64,000 nt of DNA from Lutraria lutraria (lineage: Eukaryota > Mollusca > Bivalvia > Venerida > Mactridae), in contig OZ026837.1 of the NCBI GenBank assembly GCA_964023205.1, forward strand, positions 11,943,479 to 12,007,478, given 5' to 3'. The position numbers were made by a program, and so were the translations under genes. This document shows positions 25,131-37,414 of this stretch, piece by piece. The notes under the pieces are model-generated. The model searched no databases. It saw only the letters and a program-made list of their open reading frames with translations, and had not been told where the DNA came from. Every line of letters starts with the position of its first letter. The first letter of the stretch is position 1.

Positions 25131-25434
25131 CAACGGTCCTTTTCAGGACCACCAACGGCCCTTTTCAGGGCCACCATGTCTTTTCGAAAGAAAATTCTCT
25201 CATTGTCTAAGTCTATACACACACAGAACATTCCTAAAATTATTTTTTGATTTCCAATTTGTCACAATTTGTCCTAATTTGTCACAATTTGTCCCCATTT
25301 GTCACAATTTTGTAAAACTTCTGGTACCGACCTTAATCTATTTACTCTATATTCTATATGGTACCAGGAGGTATGGGTACCAGAAGGCATTGGTACCAGA
25401 AGGCATTGGTACCAGGGTATCGCCGGTTACTACT
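25131..25434 (-). repeat. Polinton right terminal inverted repeat
   Basis: Reverse complement of 8044-8347, 304 bp, ending GGTTACTACT before the TATAAG duplication. It carries the same stem-loop pair, GAAAGAA element, five 10-bp GTGACAAAT-type units and GGTACC units. Confidence 0.97.
25135..25194 (+). terminator. Tandem histone-type 3' stem-loops plus U7-like element (right TIR)
   Basis: GGTCCT-TTTC-AGGACC (25135-25150), ACCAAC, GGCCCT-TTTC-AGGGCC (25157-25172), ACCA, and CGAAAGAAAA (25185-25194) after 12 nt. It begins 15 nt after the stop of 24682-25119. CAAC before and ACCA after the second stem fit the metazoan histone mRNA consensus at nearly every position. Confidence 0.87.
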
Positions 25435-25440
25435 TATAAG
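25435..25440. repeat. Polinton target-site duplication, right
   Basis: TATAAG, identical to 8038-8043. Confidence 0.95.
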
Positions 25441-27364
25441 GATCCTAACTTCAAAAATCCAAAGGTGGTCAAATTCATTTTTTTCTTTGATAACTTTTTA
25501 AAATATATTATTTAACAATGTTATAAAAATGACCATGCAATTTTGGAAAATGATGGTTTATTTGGCAGAAAAGTCTCTATCTGTCTATACGACTAAACCC
25601 TGTGTATCATACATCAATCAATGATCATACTTTCATTATCTATAATGAATTTGCACAGGAAATTGCATTTGTTGTTGTTTTTTACATAATTGTATATAAA
25701 TATACTAAAAAGGTATCAAATATTAGACCCAAATCCAGATAAAATTGAAAATTGATGTCGCCAGCCATTATCTGGCCACTACATTTTTCATAGTAAAAAT
25801 ATATCAGTAGATTATCATTATTGTAAATATATGAACATCTAAAAGTATTTTTAAAACATATATTAGGAAGATGAGTTACTCTCACAAAGAGTTATCGCGT
25901 TCTGAATCATCAAGGGGTAACGAAATTCCTATGTCGCCATGATAATTTTCACTTTTTATCGTTAATATTGAAGGTATTGGAAAAGACAATCGATCGAAAT
26001 TATTGCATGAATTTGGACATCTGCTGAAGTGTTCTTCATCAGAAAGATGATATTCTTCTTTGATGTAGATATTTAAATTGTATTGATGATTTTTATCATG
26101 TCGCCAAATACGACTTCATCAACGAGTCCAAACCTAAAAGGATCCAAACAAATTGAATATATTTAAATAGGGTATTAATTTTACCGTTTGTTTGTGTGAT
26201 GTTAACCAAACATCTAAATCAAAAGATACTTATTTGATATTCAAATACTGAAAAAAAATTAAGACCAAAGTTGAAAAAACGAAGTCAGAAAAAATGATTT
26301 ATCATCAACGAGTCTCTCTGAACAAGTTATGGCACAACGCGCGCCTTTTTTATTTCAGAGAGTCTATAGACTAGACATTGCAGGTTTCAATTACATAAAT
26401 TGAAAAACGTTTCTGTTTGAAATTGCGTCACCAGGCCAATTTACTTGTACAAGTAACACATCATTTTATCATCAACGAGTCCTCATCAACGAGACAAATG
26501 CGTACATATTGCTGTGATTCTTGCAATTTCTCTGTAAGATTTGATCCCATTTACACCTTTTAACTTATTTCAGCTCAACCGGATGTAAACGAACATTACG
26601 TGCTGTCTAAAAGATGAAATAGAAGGGTCATAAAAAGTAATAATGTCAGGAGGGTATTTTCATGAGTACAACAGTAGCATGAGGCTATAATATATACATA
26701 TGTCTACAAAAACATGTACATGTATGCATAATGTTTGCCGTTAAATTTGACCCTTTGTAAAATCATAATGTAAATATGAGATATTCCGTGTTTTCCGTAT
26801 GACTCATAAATGAGAATAAATGTCCCGTTGATAAGGCAAAATGTAAGTGCTTCTAATTTCAAGTATAAATAAGTGAATTTCTTTATACGCGAATCTATTT
26901 TAGTACGTATTCAAAGTATGTACATGTATATTTATACTTTCTTCATGATTTCATAGCTCTAAACGGACAGAAATACAACTGATATCTTAAGTTTTATTAT
27001 TTCGTTCGTTACTTTTTTGTTTCTTCAAAATTAAAGAACTTACCACTTACCAGACTATACATTGAACCTTTATAAAATTGTTTTATATGTCTTGATATTA
27101 AAATATGTAAGACAGTAATACCAAACTATAGCAGAAAATATTGTTTTTGTCCGATGGAGAACGAGTTAGTCCCTTTACATGTAGATAAGATTAGAGCAGG
27201 TGCATTAAAAGAAAGAAGAAAGCCAGAATAAATGACAAAATATTCGGTACAGGAAGTGGTTGCATACGTAAAGAGAATGAGAATAGTAAAATGAATGTAA
27301 GTTTGAAGTATCTGTCTGTATCTGACTTCATAGTAGGTAGATAAGAGGAAACATGTTATATCGG
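25441..27364. other. Non-coding DNA with CATCAACGAG motifs
   Basis: No gene seen. The word CATCAACGAGTC or a close form occurs at about 26114, 26302, 26467 and 26482, and in reverse (GTCCCGTTGAT) at about 26822. Similar words recur at 28.26-28.65 kb. The rest is unrecognised AT-rich sequence. Confidence 0.5.
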
Positions 27365-27620
27365 GCAGGTTCTGGCAATTGATAATGTAGATGACAAAGT
27401 CCAAGTGAATTTTATGGAAGAAGCAAAACGTGTTAAGTTAGTTGCAAGATCAAAGTGGTCTACGTAACTGGACAAAGTATGGATTCCAAAACATGAAGTT
27501 CTTCGTAATATTGATTTTCCAGTAGCAACAGGGAAAGGAAAAAGAATATTTCAAGTAACAAATGTAGTAGCTAGTTTCATGGATTGTGCACATATTGACT
27601 GTAATGTAAATTTTGATTAA
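27365..27620 (+). pseudogene. Decayed C-terminal coding fragment, TE-like
   Basis: A plus-strand frame reads IGQVLAIDNVDDKVQVNFMEEA...VWIPKHEVLRNIDFPV with an internal stop near 27465, ending at a TAA near 27620. The pattern (G-x-V-L-x-ID...V-x-V-x-FM...W-P-x-x-x-x-L) resembles the C-terminal end of uncharacterised transposon-borne proteins in invertebrates. No upstream domain is preserved. Low certainty. Confidence 0.3.
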
Positions 27621-30600
27621 GAGAGCACTGACTTATAGCGTATGTAAAGTTGTTGATTACTTATTCTTCGTATTCCATCGTTCATGTTCAACTATGACTA
27701 CTGTTCATGTATATTTAAGAAACTATCACATAAAATTGGCTCGTATACTTGTATTACACAGTGCTTGACTCACACATAGCTAGATATAATATACTACTAG
27801 TATAACATAACAACTGACAAATATATGTTATGCGATTGAAATGAGTGTTAAAGCGTTATGTTAGCATTATACACGTAGGTACTCGTATCATCACAAGCCA
27901 TTTTAACCGACTTAGTAGTTTGTGCCAATGTGTTTCCAATTGCTTGAAGTAACTATGCGTATTGACATAACAGGCAAATATTTGAACACTGCACTGCAAT
28001 ATATTGATATTGTTTCATTGCAGCTTATATTAAATATTGCAAGCATGACTTTCCTATCGTTTTGTATTCTACGGCCTTCAGTATTCTTCTACGGCGCAAA
28101 GTCAAACATTGAAAGTGTAATATATCATTACTGCATTTACTGCCATTTAGAAAAGCAACTATGTTTTTAATAATACTAATTAATACGACTACGTGCCTTT
28201 GTATGAAACAAGAGTTATAATATAATTCTGGTGACTGTATGTAATAATGTATATACATTGGTATCATCAACGGGACAATTTCACCAAGTTAAGAAAAACT
28301 AATTCCGCAGACATACTTATAGCTCAGTGTTCGTAATAGGCAAGCTGAATAAACATGATGTATTTACAAGTTTTATTCCTAGCTATAACTGGTGGTTTTA
28401 TACGTTTGAAAGTTCATTTAATTTATCCTTTGGTGAAAGTATCTGACAAGTCTAGAAAAAATATTGTCTTTTCCCTTTACTAAGCATTAAGTTTTGTATT
28501 CGTCAGTAAAGCAAATACATTTGTATAAATATCAATCTGGTTGTTAAATCTAGTCAACATTGCTCTTAAACTGTATTCTTTTATTTACTTCGTTTCTAGT
28601 CATTGTATTTAAAAGCTTCATCAACGGGACAACTTTACCATCATCAACGGGACGGAATGTCTTACAAATGTCATGTTTACACTTTGTTGTGTATCCGTTT
28701 CGTTATTTTTGTAAACTATTGGTATGGCATTACAGGTATCTTTAAACAGGATAGTTGTTATATAGCATACTTTTATTTTGTGTTATATTAATAGTTCAAA
28801 AGCACTTACTAATAAAATCACAAGTTGTGAAATATTACGTATTTTATCTTTAATTATTTTCGATGTTACAGTACTTAAATACCTTATTAATTCCTCAACC
28901 CCAGAAACTAAGTAACGATAAGGCGACATTGTGTATGGTTGTCGCCAATAGGTTATTTCAATATAATGCTCCAATCAGAGATGGTGGTGTTTTTGAGCAT
29001 TTCTATTTCTAAGGTACGGTGTCTCCATACAATCCACAAAAAAATACTTTCCTGTAAAGTTATGTTGAAATCCATTTAGAATTAGACACTACTAACCTGG
29101 TACAAACTGAGGGTAAACACGGTGATGTAATACAGAAGAGTCAAAAAATCACTTTTCAGAAATGCTAATGGGATAGGGCCATTAGCCCATTGTATAAACA
29201 AGAAACAAATTTCTTATTTTTTCAATGCGTCAGAGACTTATTATTTACGAGCGTTTTTTACAAAAAATCACGAAAAATCATCCTCTGAAATATTTTTAAT
29301 TGACATAACTTATATCTAAAATAGTCCCCCATGTCTAACAAGCATAATAAAAGCAAGAAACACATACCTCACCAGGCTTGCTGTTGCATAATACAGATAG
29401 GGTCAGAAAATGTTCACATTTCTATGATTATTTAGCCAATAAATACCCATAATAACTTTTTTCACCATAAATATGTTCTCAGAGATACAAAAATAATGTT
29501 TAAATAAAAAAATAAAAATAAAAAAGTTGTCCCTACTGAGGTTTGAACCCACGACCTTCAGTTTCAATGCTGTTGACAGTAATTTAGCCTATATAAATAC
29601 TCTTCAATGTGAAGGTTATGGGTTAGGATTCCAATACTTTCAAATAAAGATGCTAAAGTTTAACAAGTCCATTGCTCGAACGTCTGTTTGTTACTCATTT
29701 AATTTTAGAAATTAAATTGTGCAAATATTTCACTAGAATTTCAATGTAATGTAATTATTTCGCATTTGATAATATTTGGTTGATATGCATTAGGTAACTA
29801 ATGGTACCAGAAATCTCAACCAATTCTCGGCCACAATATTACAAACCTAAATGTATATATTGTTTTGACTAATATTCATGAAGTTATGACCCAGTACAAT
29901 GAAGACGTTTTGGTAGAAATCCACTGGTTATGCTCCCAATTCTGTTGAAGTTGATTGGAAACTCATACCTCCATTTCCTGTTCACGGTAAAAACACATCT
30001 GACTCTTAAAACTTCGTTATCATATGTAATAACAGAGTAAGTATCTCCTGCATTAAAGTTAACTCTTTAGCAGTGTGGTTGAGTGTGCCAGAGGTCCTGG
30101 GTTGAAATAATTCTTAAAACGCCCCGAATTCAGTCAAACGGGCTGTTTATAATTCTGTTTTAATAATAATTCATTTTTTGTTGAAGTTGTTTTTAATAAA
30201 GACGTATTATGCAAACACATCTCGCAAATAAGAATTTCATTTCGCGAGGTTGAGTCATTTCCGTACCTTATCCAGTAGGCGGAACTACGGTCAACTGTAT
30301 AAGTTGTCCTCGCTCTGCTAGTGTCTTTTAGCGATCCCCATGCGTATAGTAGCGATGCGCAATATTTTTGTTTTTGTGCGGATGAATACTGAATTTTTCA
30401 ACTAAACAGTTTTGGAGTTTGAAATGCCAAAACAATGTTATAATTCAAAATGAACATAATCTTGCAAAATATCCAACGTGCATCATAACTGCAATCAACC
30501 AGTGGTACTATTTTCAACGCGAATGTATGGATAAGATGCGTCACGTTTTTGTTAATGCAAAACTGGGTTTATCACGCTTCGCTTTTCGCTAATTTGCATT

Positions 30601-31929
30601 TAATACAATACAAACATTGACTATTTAACATTTCTACTAAACGAATTTACCGTATTAGCAGCGCATAAACCAATGCAAAGGCAGATGGATGAGATCTGAT
30701 AATGTCTTACAAAGATTCTGCTTTTAAATATATATTCTTTAAATTTTGCCATTATCGTGGAACAAACAAATCATCACAACTATAAATGTCGCCAAATTTT
30801 AAGGGGACAACATGTAATTGTTACCATTAAACTTACCATGTTTCTTCACACCAAGATCGGGTCAAAGATGAATTGAGAATGGCGCTGAAACGATGCTCAA
30901 GCCACTAGTAAAACAAAATAATTGTCATTCCACAAGGCTAAAGAGGAAGATTACCAGCTCAACTTTTATTTCTCTCTGAGGTCGATTCAGATACACTACA
31001 TTGCATCTGGCGCTCGTTACACAAGGGCCTCGCTGATATATTTCAGACATATCACATTAACTAAATAAAGACTTACTACTGGCTGATTCGCCAAAGGGAT
31101 TCCAAGTTTTTTTCCAATCTAGTGAATGGCTATATGTTTGAATAAGACATGACACTACATATTTCGTATTTGACAACAGCACAGTAGACTTTTAGGTTTT
31201 ATATAGCCCCTAGACTTGTTCGTCCAAGTACGAAATATTCTTAAGATATCATATATTTTCTGAACAAAAATCCGGCCAGAGTAACAACACGGTGTCAAAA
31301 CATGGCATGGGTATATCACGACTCCAAGGGCCGTTTGAGGTTAAACTTATGCCTTAAATTTTACGACTCAGTCATTTAAGCTTAATATTTTTTCTAGTTT
31401 TTTTCTTTTATATAGTATATGGTTATATACTGAAAAACAAAAAGAAACTTCCAATTGAACTGATTACAGGTTAGTGTAAACAAACAAAAACATGATGTTG
31501 TTATACGTGCATTAAAAATGATTCTTTTACTGAGTTCATGGAAATGAAATCAAAACATGAGAAGTATTAGAGACAAGTGAAAATGAAAATGAAATAATAA
31601 ACAACATAAAATCATAGAAGCAAATGATGTTTCATTTTCAATAAGCGTTTACAAGAAATAAAAATGTGAACACATAAATGCATTAAGTACACCGATCGTA
31701 ATAACTTATAAATAAAAATATACATTTAGGCCACTTACAGGATATCAAAATCATCCTAGTGATGTATAAAATTAAGGCAACTTTTATGTCTTAGCGTTGA
31801 ATGTAAATTGACAAAACCTACTGTATTCAGGATACATAAACCTTGTAGAGGTGCTTGGTTTTGATGTCTTTAACCCCATCCTCCTTATTCTCCGTTCCTG
31901 CTATTTCTTTTGTTCTAGAATTATAAAGA
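27621..31929. other. Non-coding, repeat remnants
   Basis: No gene seen. It contains further CATCAACGGGAC motifs (about 28266, 28621, 28645), and a tRNA-B-box-like GGTTCAAACC on the minus strand at about 29536-29550 followed by T-rich sequence, possibly a SINE end. A TCTTTAGCAGTGTGGTTGAG...CTGGGTTGAAAT stretch at about 30064-30108 could be another degraded tRNA-derived SINE. Neither is a functional tRNA. Confidence 0.4.
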
Positions 31930-33550
31930 ACAGACCAGATTTTTATTTTCAAAGACGTGTACAAAGTACATAGTCATATACATAGTAACAAACATATTCA
32001 CATACATGGATGACATGGTAAACAGACAATAGAAAGAAATAAAGAAATACATGTACATAGAAAGAGGACAAACATATAAATATTTAATTAGACAGGATGG
32101 TTGCTCTTAGCTTTATTGCATTTTTAATATACAGAGAGATTTTACGTAATTTCACATCATTTTCCCTTTGTAGAAGTTGAATAAATTTATACACGGGGGG
32201 CCTAGTGGTATAGTAATTAGGAATACACTTTCTTCGTATTTCGATAAAACCGGGGCAATACAAATAGAACGAAAGGTATCTTCTAAGGCATGTGTGTTGC
32301 AACATAAACAATATCGTAAGTTCCTGTCTATTCTTTCTCTACCATAACGACCGGTTGTAACACGAAGTGGTAATAGGGAAAGTCTAAGTTTAGTAAAATG
32401 TTGTCTAGGTATACGTGGTAATGTATCGAAGTAGTTTTCATAACCTAATATTAATTTAAAATTACAATATGTATCCAGAGCAGGACTTTGGTTTATTCCA
32501 CCTGACCACTCTTGAATGAACATATCAATAGCACTTTCTTTAAAATATCTAGGGAAAAACTTTAAGTTAACTGAGGAATAATTTTCAAACACATTGATCA
32601 GCGAATCCGTGATTACTTAACAATTTCTTAACATTATACACCCAGTTTAATTTGCCTTTGTAACAATCAAATACACCTTGTTCTTAAACTTTTCTGAGAA
32701 TGGTGTTTTCAGTATTTAACAATTTACACCAGTATTTTATTATTCTAGCATATCTAGAAATATATAAAGGGTGTCTACCAAGTTCACCATATATTCCGTT
32801 AGAGTACGTATTAATTTTCATTCTTAGTAATTTGTTTTTGCAGAATTTAAGGTGAATTCTTTCAATTGTTTTCGATTTACTATTTCCCCATACCTCACTA
32901 GGATATCCTATAATGGAACCTACGAAAGAGTCGAACAAGCCACATAGTAGTTAAGGCTTCATTGGAAGATTTTTACAATTTGATAAGAGAACATTTAATG
33001 CTTTAACTGCTGTACGGAAAGATACTCTTGGTTTAACGAAAACTTTCCTGTGTAATCAAATACAGTTCCTAAATAGTTAAAATCATTTACAACTTCAATT
33101 ATATTGTTGTTGTAAGTCCAATATTCATTCTCTAAGAAACCACTTCATTTTCTAAGGACTACGATTTTCGTTTTGTCCAGATTTAATCGCAATATGACTT
33201 TAAGTCATTCAAAATGTATTGTAATTCTAACGGGGTTTTGGCAAAAATAGCCATTTAATCGGCAATAAGGAATAGCATTAAAATAATACCATCAATTTCT
33301 GTACCTGAATTGATCTCAGTTTTTTTAAATAATTCCAAATCTTCAACGAAGAGAGAAAATAGGATTGGCGAAATTACCTCCCCTTGCTTAAGACCGATAG
33401 TGTACTCAAAAAGGTCTGATTGGTTATTACATGATTTAACACATGATTTTACTTTACTATGCATATCACGTATAATTCGCAATAGTTTGCTGTTTATACC
33501 GGTCTTAAATAACTTAAAGTATAATGCATTTCGAAGTAGGCGTCTGGCTT
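31930..33550 (-). mobile_element. Dead non-LTR retrotransposon (LINE) remnant
   Basis: Minus-strand frames in 5'-to-3' order give a reverse-transcriptase part (about 33540-33255; YTIGLKQGEVISPILFSLFVEDL), a middle part (32938-32684; GELGRHPLYISRYARIIKYW) and a C-terminal part (32592-32152; KLRLSLLPLRVTTGRYG...CLCCNTHALED), separated by frameshifts and stops. The region after the motif-B block, where the Y/F-ADD catalytic box should be, is degraded. It is 5'-truncated near 33550. It differs in sequence from the LINE at 39.7-42.2 kb. Confidence 0.75.
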
Positions 33551-34164
33551 TACTTGAATGACTTAGATATCATAACAGTGAATCGTTTCTGTATATAAAG
33601 GCCAAGCGCAATTACACACAAAAAATCCAAATTAGCATCACATAGTTGGTACCCTTCAATATAATCTGTTTACTATTACCAATGATTTTGACCTTGAATT
33701 ATCATCACCATTTTTCTTTTCACTATCACTTATTTGTTCCAGCAGTAATCTATAATTTGTTTACTCCATATGTTTCAAACTTCATATTTTCCTGTATGTA
33801 TAGTTAACAACAAAAAAAAATATCCTTGACATTGTTTAACAACCATTGACATTGTTTTATTTTGATGCATTGAAACAACAATTTTGTTTCTTAATGTTCC
33901 ATTCATAATAGCAGTTGTTAAGATAAAAAAATGATGAGACATGTATGATGCGTTTAATTTACTTAATCAATTGATCGCTTTTACATAAACAACTGACCAC
34001 TTCTTCATTTTTAAGAACTGATACATACTAATTTCCTTTTCTCCTATTATATTGTATGTGTAGTACAATTAAGTCTAATATTAATTATCGTTACTGTTTT
34101 CTATTTGAAAATGTATTAAATGTATGTATCATTTGTAGTAACTCAATAAAAAACAGGAAAGCTC
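33551..34164. other. Non-coding AT-rich stretch
   Basis: No gene or repeat boundary recognised before the 34.17-kb array. Confidence 0.4.
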
Positions 34165-35400
34165 AATAACAAACAAGAGGGCCAATATGGCCCTATATCC
34201 ATGATATCGCTAACATGTAAATCATTGCTCACTCATTAAACATTGTTTTGAACCTGTGACCTAGTTTTTGACCCCAGATGAATCAAGTTTGAACCTATCC
34301 TACATATGAATAAGACATACATTCTGACAAGGTTTGGTGAAGATTCGATCAAAAACTATGCAAACTACAGCATAGACAAGGTTTTCTTAAGACTTGACCT
34401 CGTGACTTAGTTTTTTACCCCAGATGACCAATGTATGAATTTGTCTTACATATTATTAAGAAAAACATTCTGACAAGGTTTGGTGAAGATACAATTAAAA
34501 TTTGACATCTACTGTGTTAATAAGGTTTTCCTAAAATTTAACCTCGTGACCTAGTTTTTTACCCTAGGTGACCCATATTTGAACTTGTTCTTTAAATTAT
34601 TAAGACAAACAATCGGGCAAGATTTGGCGAAGACCCAATTAAAACCATGACATCTATAGCTTTAACACTGTTTTAACCTTAGATTTGACCTGGTGCCCTA
34701 ATTTTCGGTGAAGATCCAATCAAAACTGTGAAATCTACAATGTTAACAAAGTTTTCCTAAGATTTGACCTGGTGACCAAGTTATTGGCCCCAGATGAACC
34801 ATATTTGTACTTGACCGTTACATCATAAAACAAACAATTTGACAAAGTTTGGTGAAGATCCAATTATAACTATAAAATCTACAGTGTTAACACGATTGGA
34901 CCTAGCGACCTAGTTTTTGACCCCAGATCACCCATATTCAAACTCGTCCAAAATATTATAAAGACAAACATTCTGACAAGGTTTCATGATGATCCAATCA
35001 AAACAGTGACTTCTAGAGTGCTCACGGTGATTTCCAGCAATTTGCCCTAGTGACCTAGTTTTTGACCGGCAATGACCCATTATCAAACTTGACCTACATA
35101 TCATTGAAATAAACATTTTGACAAAATTTCATGAAGATCCAATCATAACAGGAATTTTTCTAAAGTGTTCACAAAGTTTTCCCTTATTTGGCCCTAGTGA
35201 CCTAGTTTTTGACCCCAAATGGCCCAAATAGCATACTCGTCCAAGATTTTGTCGATGTTGACAGTCTGGCCAAGTTTTGCGAAAATTGAGCTAAAAATGT
35301 GACCCTTAGTGTGTTCACAAGGTAAAGTTTGACGACGCATGACGCCGGACGAAGACTGATCACAAAAACTCACCCTGACACTTTGTGACAGGTGAGCTAA
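34165..35400 (+). repeat. Degenerate tandem array, about 145-bp unit
   Basis: About eight units, each with a GACAAGGTTTGGTGAAGATCC-like core (about 34327, 34473, 34617, 34697, 34842, 34977, 35122, 35268), then ATCTACAGTGTTAACAAGGT, and GACCTAGTTTTTGACCCCAG. The array starts at an AACAAGAGGGCCaatatGGCCCT hairpin (about 34165) and ends with a CTCACCCTGACACTTTGTGACAGGTGAG hairpin followed by CTAA (about 35367-35400). I associate this family with bivalve genomes; it looks like a non-autonomous mobile unit with hairpin ends. A reverse-oriented array lies at 55650-56165. Confidence 0.75.
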
Positions 35401-35455
35401 AAAATTTGGACATACAAGAAACCCTGTAAATAGTCTGTGAAAAGATTTCAGGACT

Positions 35456-36044
35456 TTAAGGGGCATGCCCAGGAACTGCTGTGTCTTGGGTTTCATACAC
35501 CAAAAATGCGTTTATCACATGTAAAACCAATTATTACCGAAAAGTCAAAGAAGAATGTGCTTTCCAAAATGACTTTATACAACCCGCGCGTCGGTATTTG
35601 TATGTCGATTTAAATAAGAGGCTTACAACCTTTTATTGACGACAACGATATTTCTTATTCGTCTGAGAATTACTGAACGTGCGCGCTGCCTTTCAAAGCT
35701 GCAAAACAAGGACATTTACCTATAGATAATTGATCGATAGATAAACTTTATGTCACATAAATGACGTAACATGTGCAATACTTACCATTTCACAGTTTGC
35801 TGACGTTTTTTTTACGATGTTTTCGGTTTTGACAGATCCCGAAAGGGTCGAGTCACGAAAATGACGAATCTTTTCTGAAGCCGAAATCGGCAGGTTTGGT
35901 AAATCTTGAAATGTGTATATTGAGTAAACTAGCGGGATAATTCATAGCTATTTTACATGGCTTTCGTTAATTGATTTAGGCATTGAAACAATAACAATTT
36001 GATTGCTATTCGAGTCACTTCAGTTCCAGGGCATGCCCCTTTAA
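35456..36044. mobile_element. TTAA-flanked MITE with about 20-bp TIRs
   Basis: Left TTAAGGGGCATGCCCAGGAA (from 35456) and right reverse complement TTAAAGGGGCATGCCCTGGAA (to 36044) are inverted repeats starting at TTAA; GAACTG is shared further in. The 550-bp inside is non-coding. It begins about 55 bp after the end of the 145-bp array. Confidence 0.7.
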
Positions 36045-36875
36045 GCTAAGTACAGTAACCGGCTGTTTTATTAATGCTACAGACATTGGTATCTGGCTTG
36101 GATGTCAGGTCAAATCAAGTTTCACCAATTTATGGATTTAAAAACTAAACCATAATTATATACTAAAATAAACCCACTGTATAAAGTGCATTGCAAGTAA
36201 TTTGAAACAAATATTACATTTAATTGGTCTTCTATAAACCAATATCGCATGTAATTTACAAATGTTTGAACAACGATAACTACTCTGTATATAGGAATAT
36301 ATTACAACAAATAGCCTTAAAATGACTATAAATGTATAAAGCAGGGAACCGTGCCTCAGATTTTTTTATAACGTCCGTCGTTCGTTAGATATTTGACTTT
36401 AAAGAAATTGCGTACCCAGAACCCCGCTGTTTATTACGTAATACTCCATAGATAAAAAATGAAAACAAGTATCAAAATTCTGAGGCACATTTCCGCTACA
36501 AAATACGGAAACCGCTTTGAAATCCGTCATCAAATAAGACGGCAATGTTTATTCGAAAATAACACCTACTGTGTTTTTTTAAGCTGAGCAATTAACAATT
36601 AAAGTGTCAGACCATTATCGTCTCATGAAATTAACGATTTTGACGCACCCCATTCAATTTTGATAACCAATCACAATCGCTTATGTTTACGGTTCAATAA
36701 TTGAAACCACGCCCAGGTTTGATGTCTAGTAAGAGACTTTATAACAAATTTTTGTCATTAATGAATTAATAGTATCATATCGTACCAATGGCCTTTTCCC
36801 ATAACTAGGTTACTTCCCTTAGTAAATCGACGGTGATGTCCCCTGATAAGGAATAATTCTACTTCCGGGGACTAC
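36045..36875. other. Non-coding, includes the inverted partner of 2048-2195
   Basis: No gene seen. The repeat at 36575-36722 is listed separately; the rest is unrecognised. Confidence 0.4.
36575..36722 (-). repeat. Dispersed repeat, inverted copy of 2048-2195
   Basis: Reverse-complement partner of 2048-2195. The two copies share the CTGGGCGTGGTTTCAATTAT-like core, the CATGAGACGATAATG core and the ACACAGTAG end. No coding potential is visible. Confidence 0.7.
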
Positions 36876-36882
36876 GCACTAC

Positions 36883-37414
36883 ATAAACTGGTTCCCGTTC
36901 CATGTTGCAGTGCACCAAAGCATCGCATATTTATATGAATTTTATAAGAATATAAAATCAGGTTGTAACACTCAAAAAGTTGCAATTGTGTACGGTGATT
37001 AATGTTATTTGACAGTTCAACGAATAATAATAAAAATTATAAAAATCTACAAGTGAAAAAAAAATTCTCCCACACCGACCGTGATCGAGAACTCGATTTT
37101 AAAAATATTTCTTAAATATATTTTTTTAAGGGTCGGTATTCTATTTCAAAATACATTTAAGTACACTGTGTGTATTTAAATGCTACTTAAATAAGTGTCT
37201 CAACGACCAAGATCAGAAAATAACTATCCAGTTCCCTAATCTTTATTTATTATTTAAATTACGCGCAAAATGGGCATCGATAATGCAAAGTCTCGCGAGA
37301 TCCCCCGGGCAGAATTCTGCCCGGATTCCGATCGAAATTGACCAATCAGTGTCCTGGAAATTTTAGGTCGTACCTGTTGGCTTTGTACACATAAGTCAAC
37401 GGGAACCAGTTTAT
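36883..37414. mobile_element. 532-bp MITE with 7-bp target duplication
   Basis: The ends ATAAACTGGTTCCCGTT (from 36883) and AACGGGAACCAGTTTAT (to 37414) are perfect 17-bp inverted repeats. GCACTAC flanks both sides (36876-36882 and 37415-37421). The inside is non-coding. A related end (CTAGTTCCCGTTCCATGTTAC) occurs at about 59006-59026. The 7-bp duplication does not point to a single common superfamily; a P-like or hAT-like origin is possible. Confidence 0.85.

Larger units (their letters stand above)
8044..25434. mobile_element. Complete Polinton/Maverick element, 17.4 kb
   Basis: The element is bounded by 304-bp TIRs starting AGTAGTAACC and by 6-bp TATAAG duplications. It carries the full Polinton set: protein-primed PolB, FtsK/HerA-type packaging ATPase, chromodomain integrase, major and minor capsid proteins, pX-like protein and adenain-type protease, plus about ten accessory genes. 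Core genes run rightward from 11373; the left 3.3 kb holds accessory genes on both strands. TIR identity and the preserved duplication imply a recent insertion. Two frame breaks (near 23.1 and 23.64 kb) suggest that this copy is not fully functional, unless they are assembly errors. Confidence 0.97.

Noticed and set aside
29520..30110. tRNA genes
   Set aside because: A B-box-like GGTTCAAACC and a compressed A-box/B-box pair are visible, but no cloverleaf with acceptor and anticodon arms can be drawn; more likely SINE fragments.
34165..35400. Helitron
   Set aside because: The CTAA end after a hairpin is suggestive, but the hairpin is directly adjacent rather than about 10 nt away, the left end does not start with TC, and no Rep/helicase is present.
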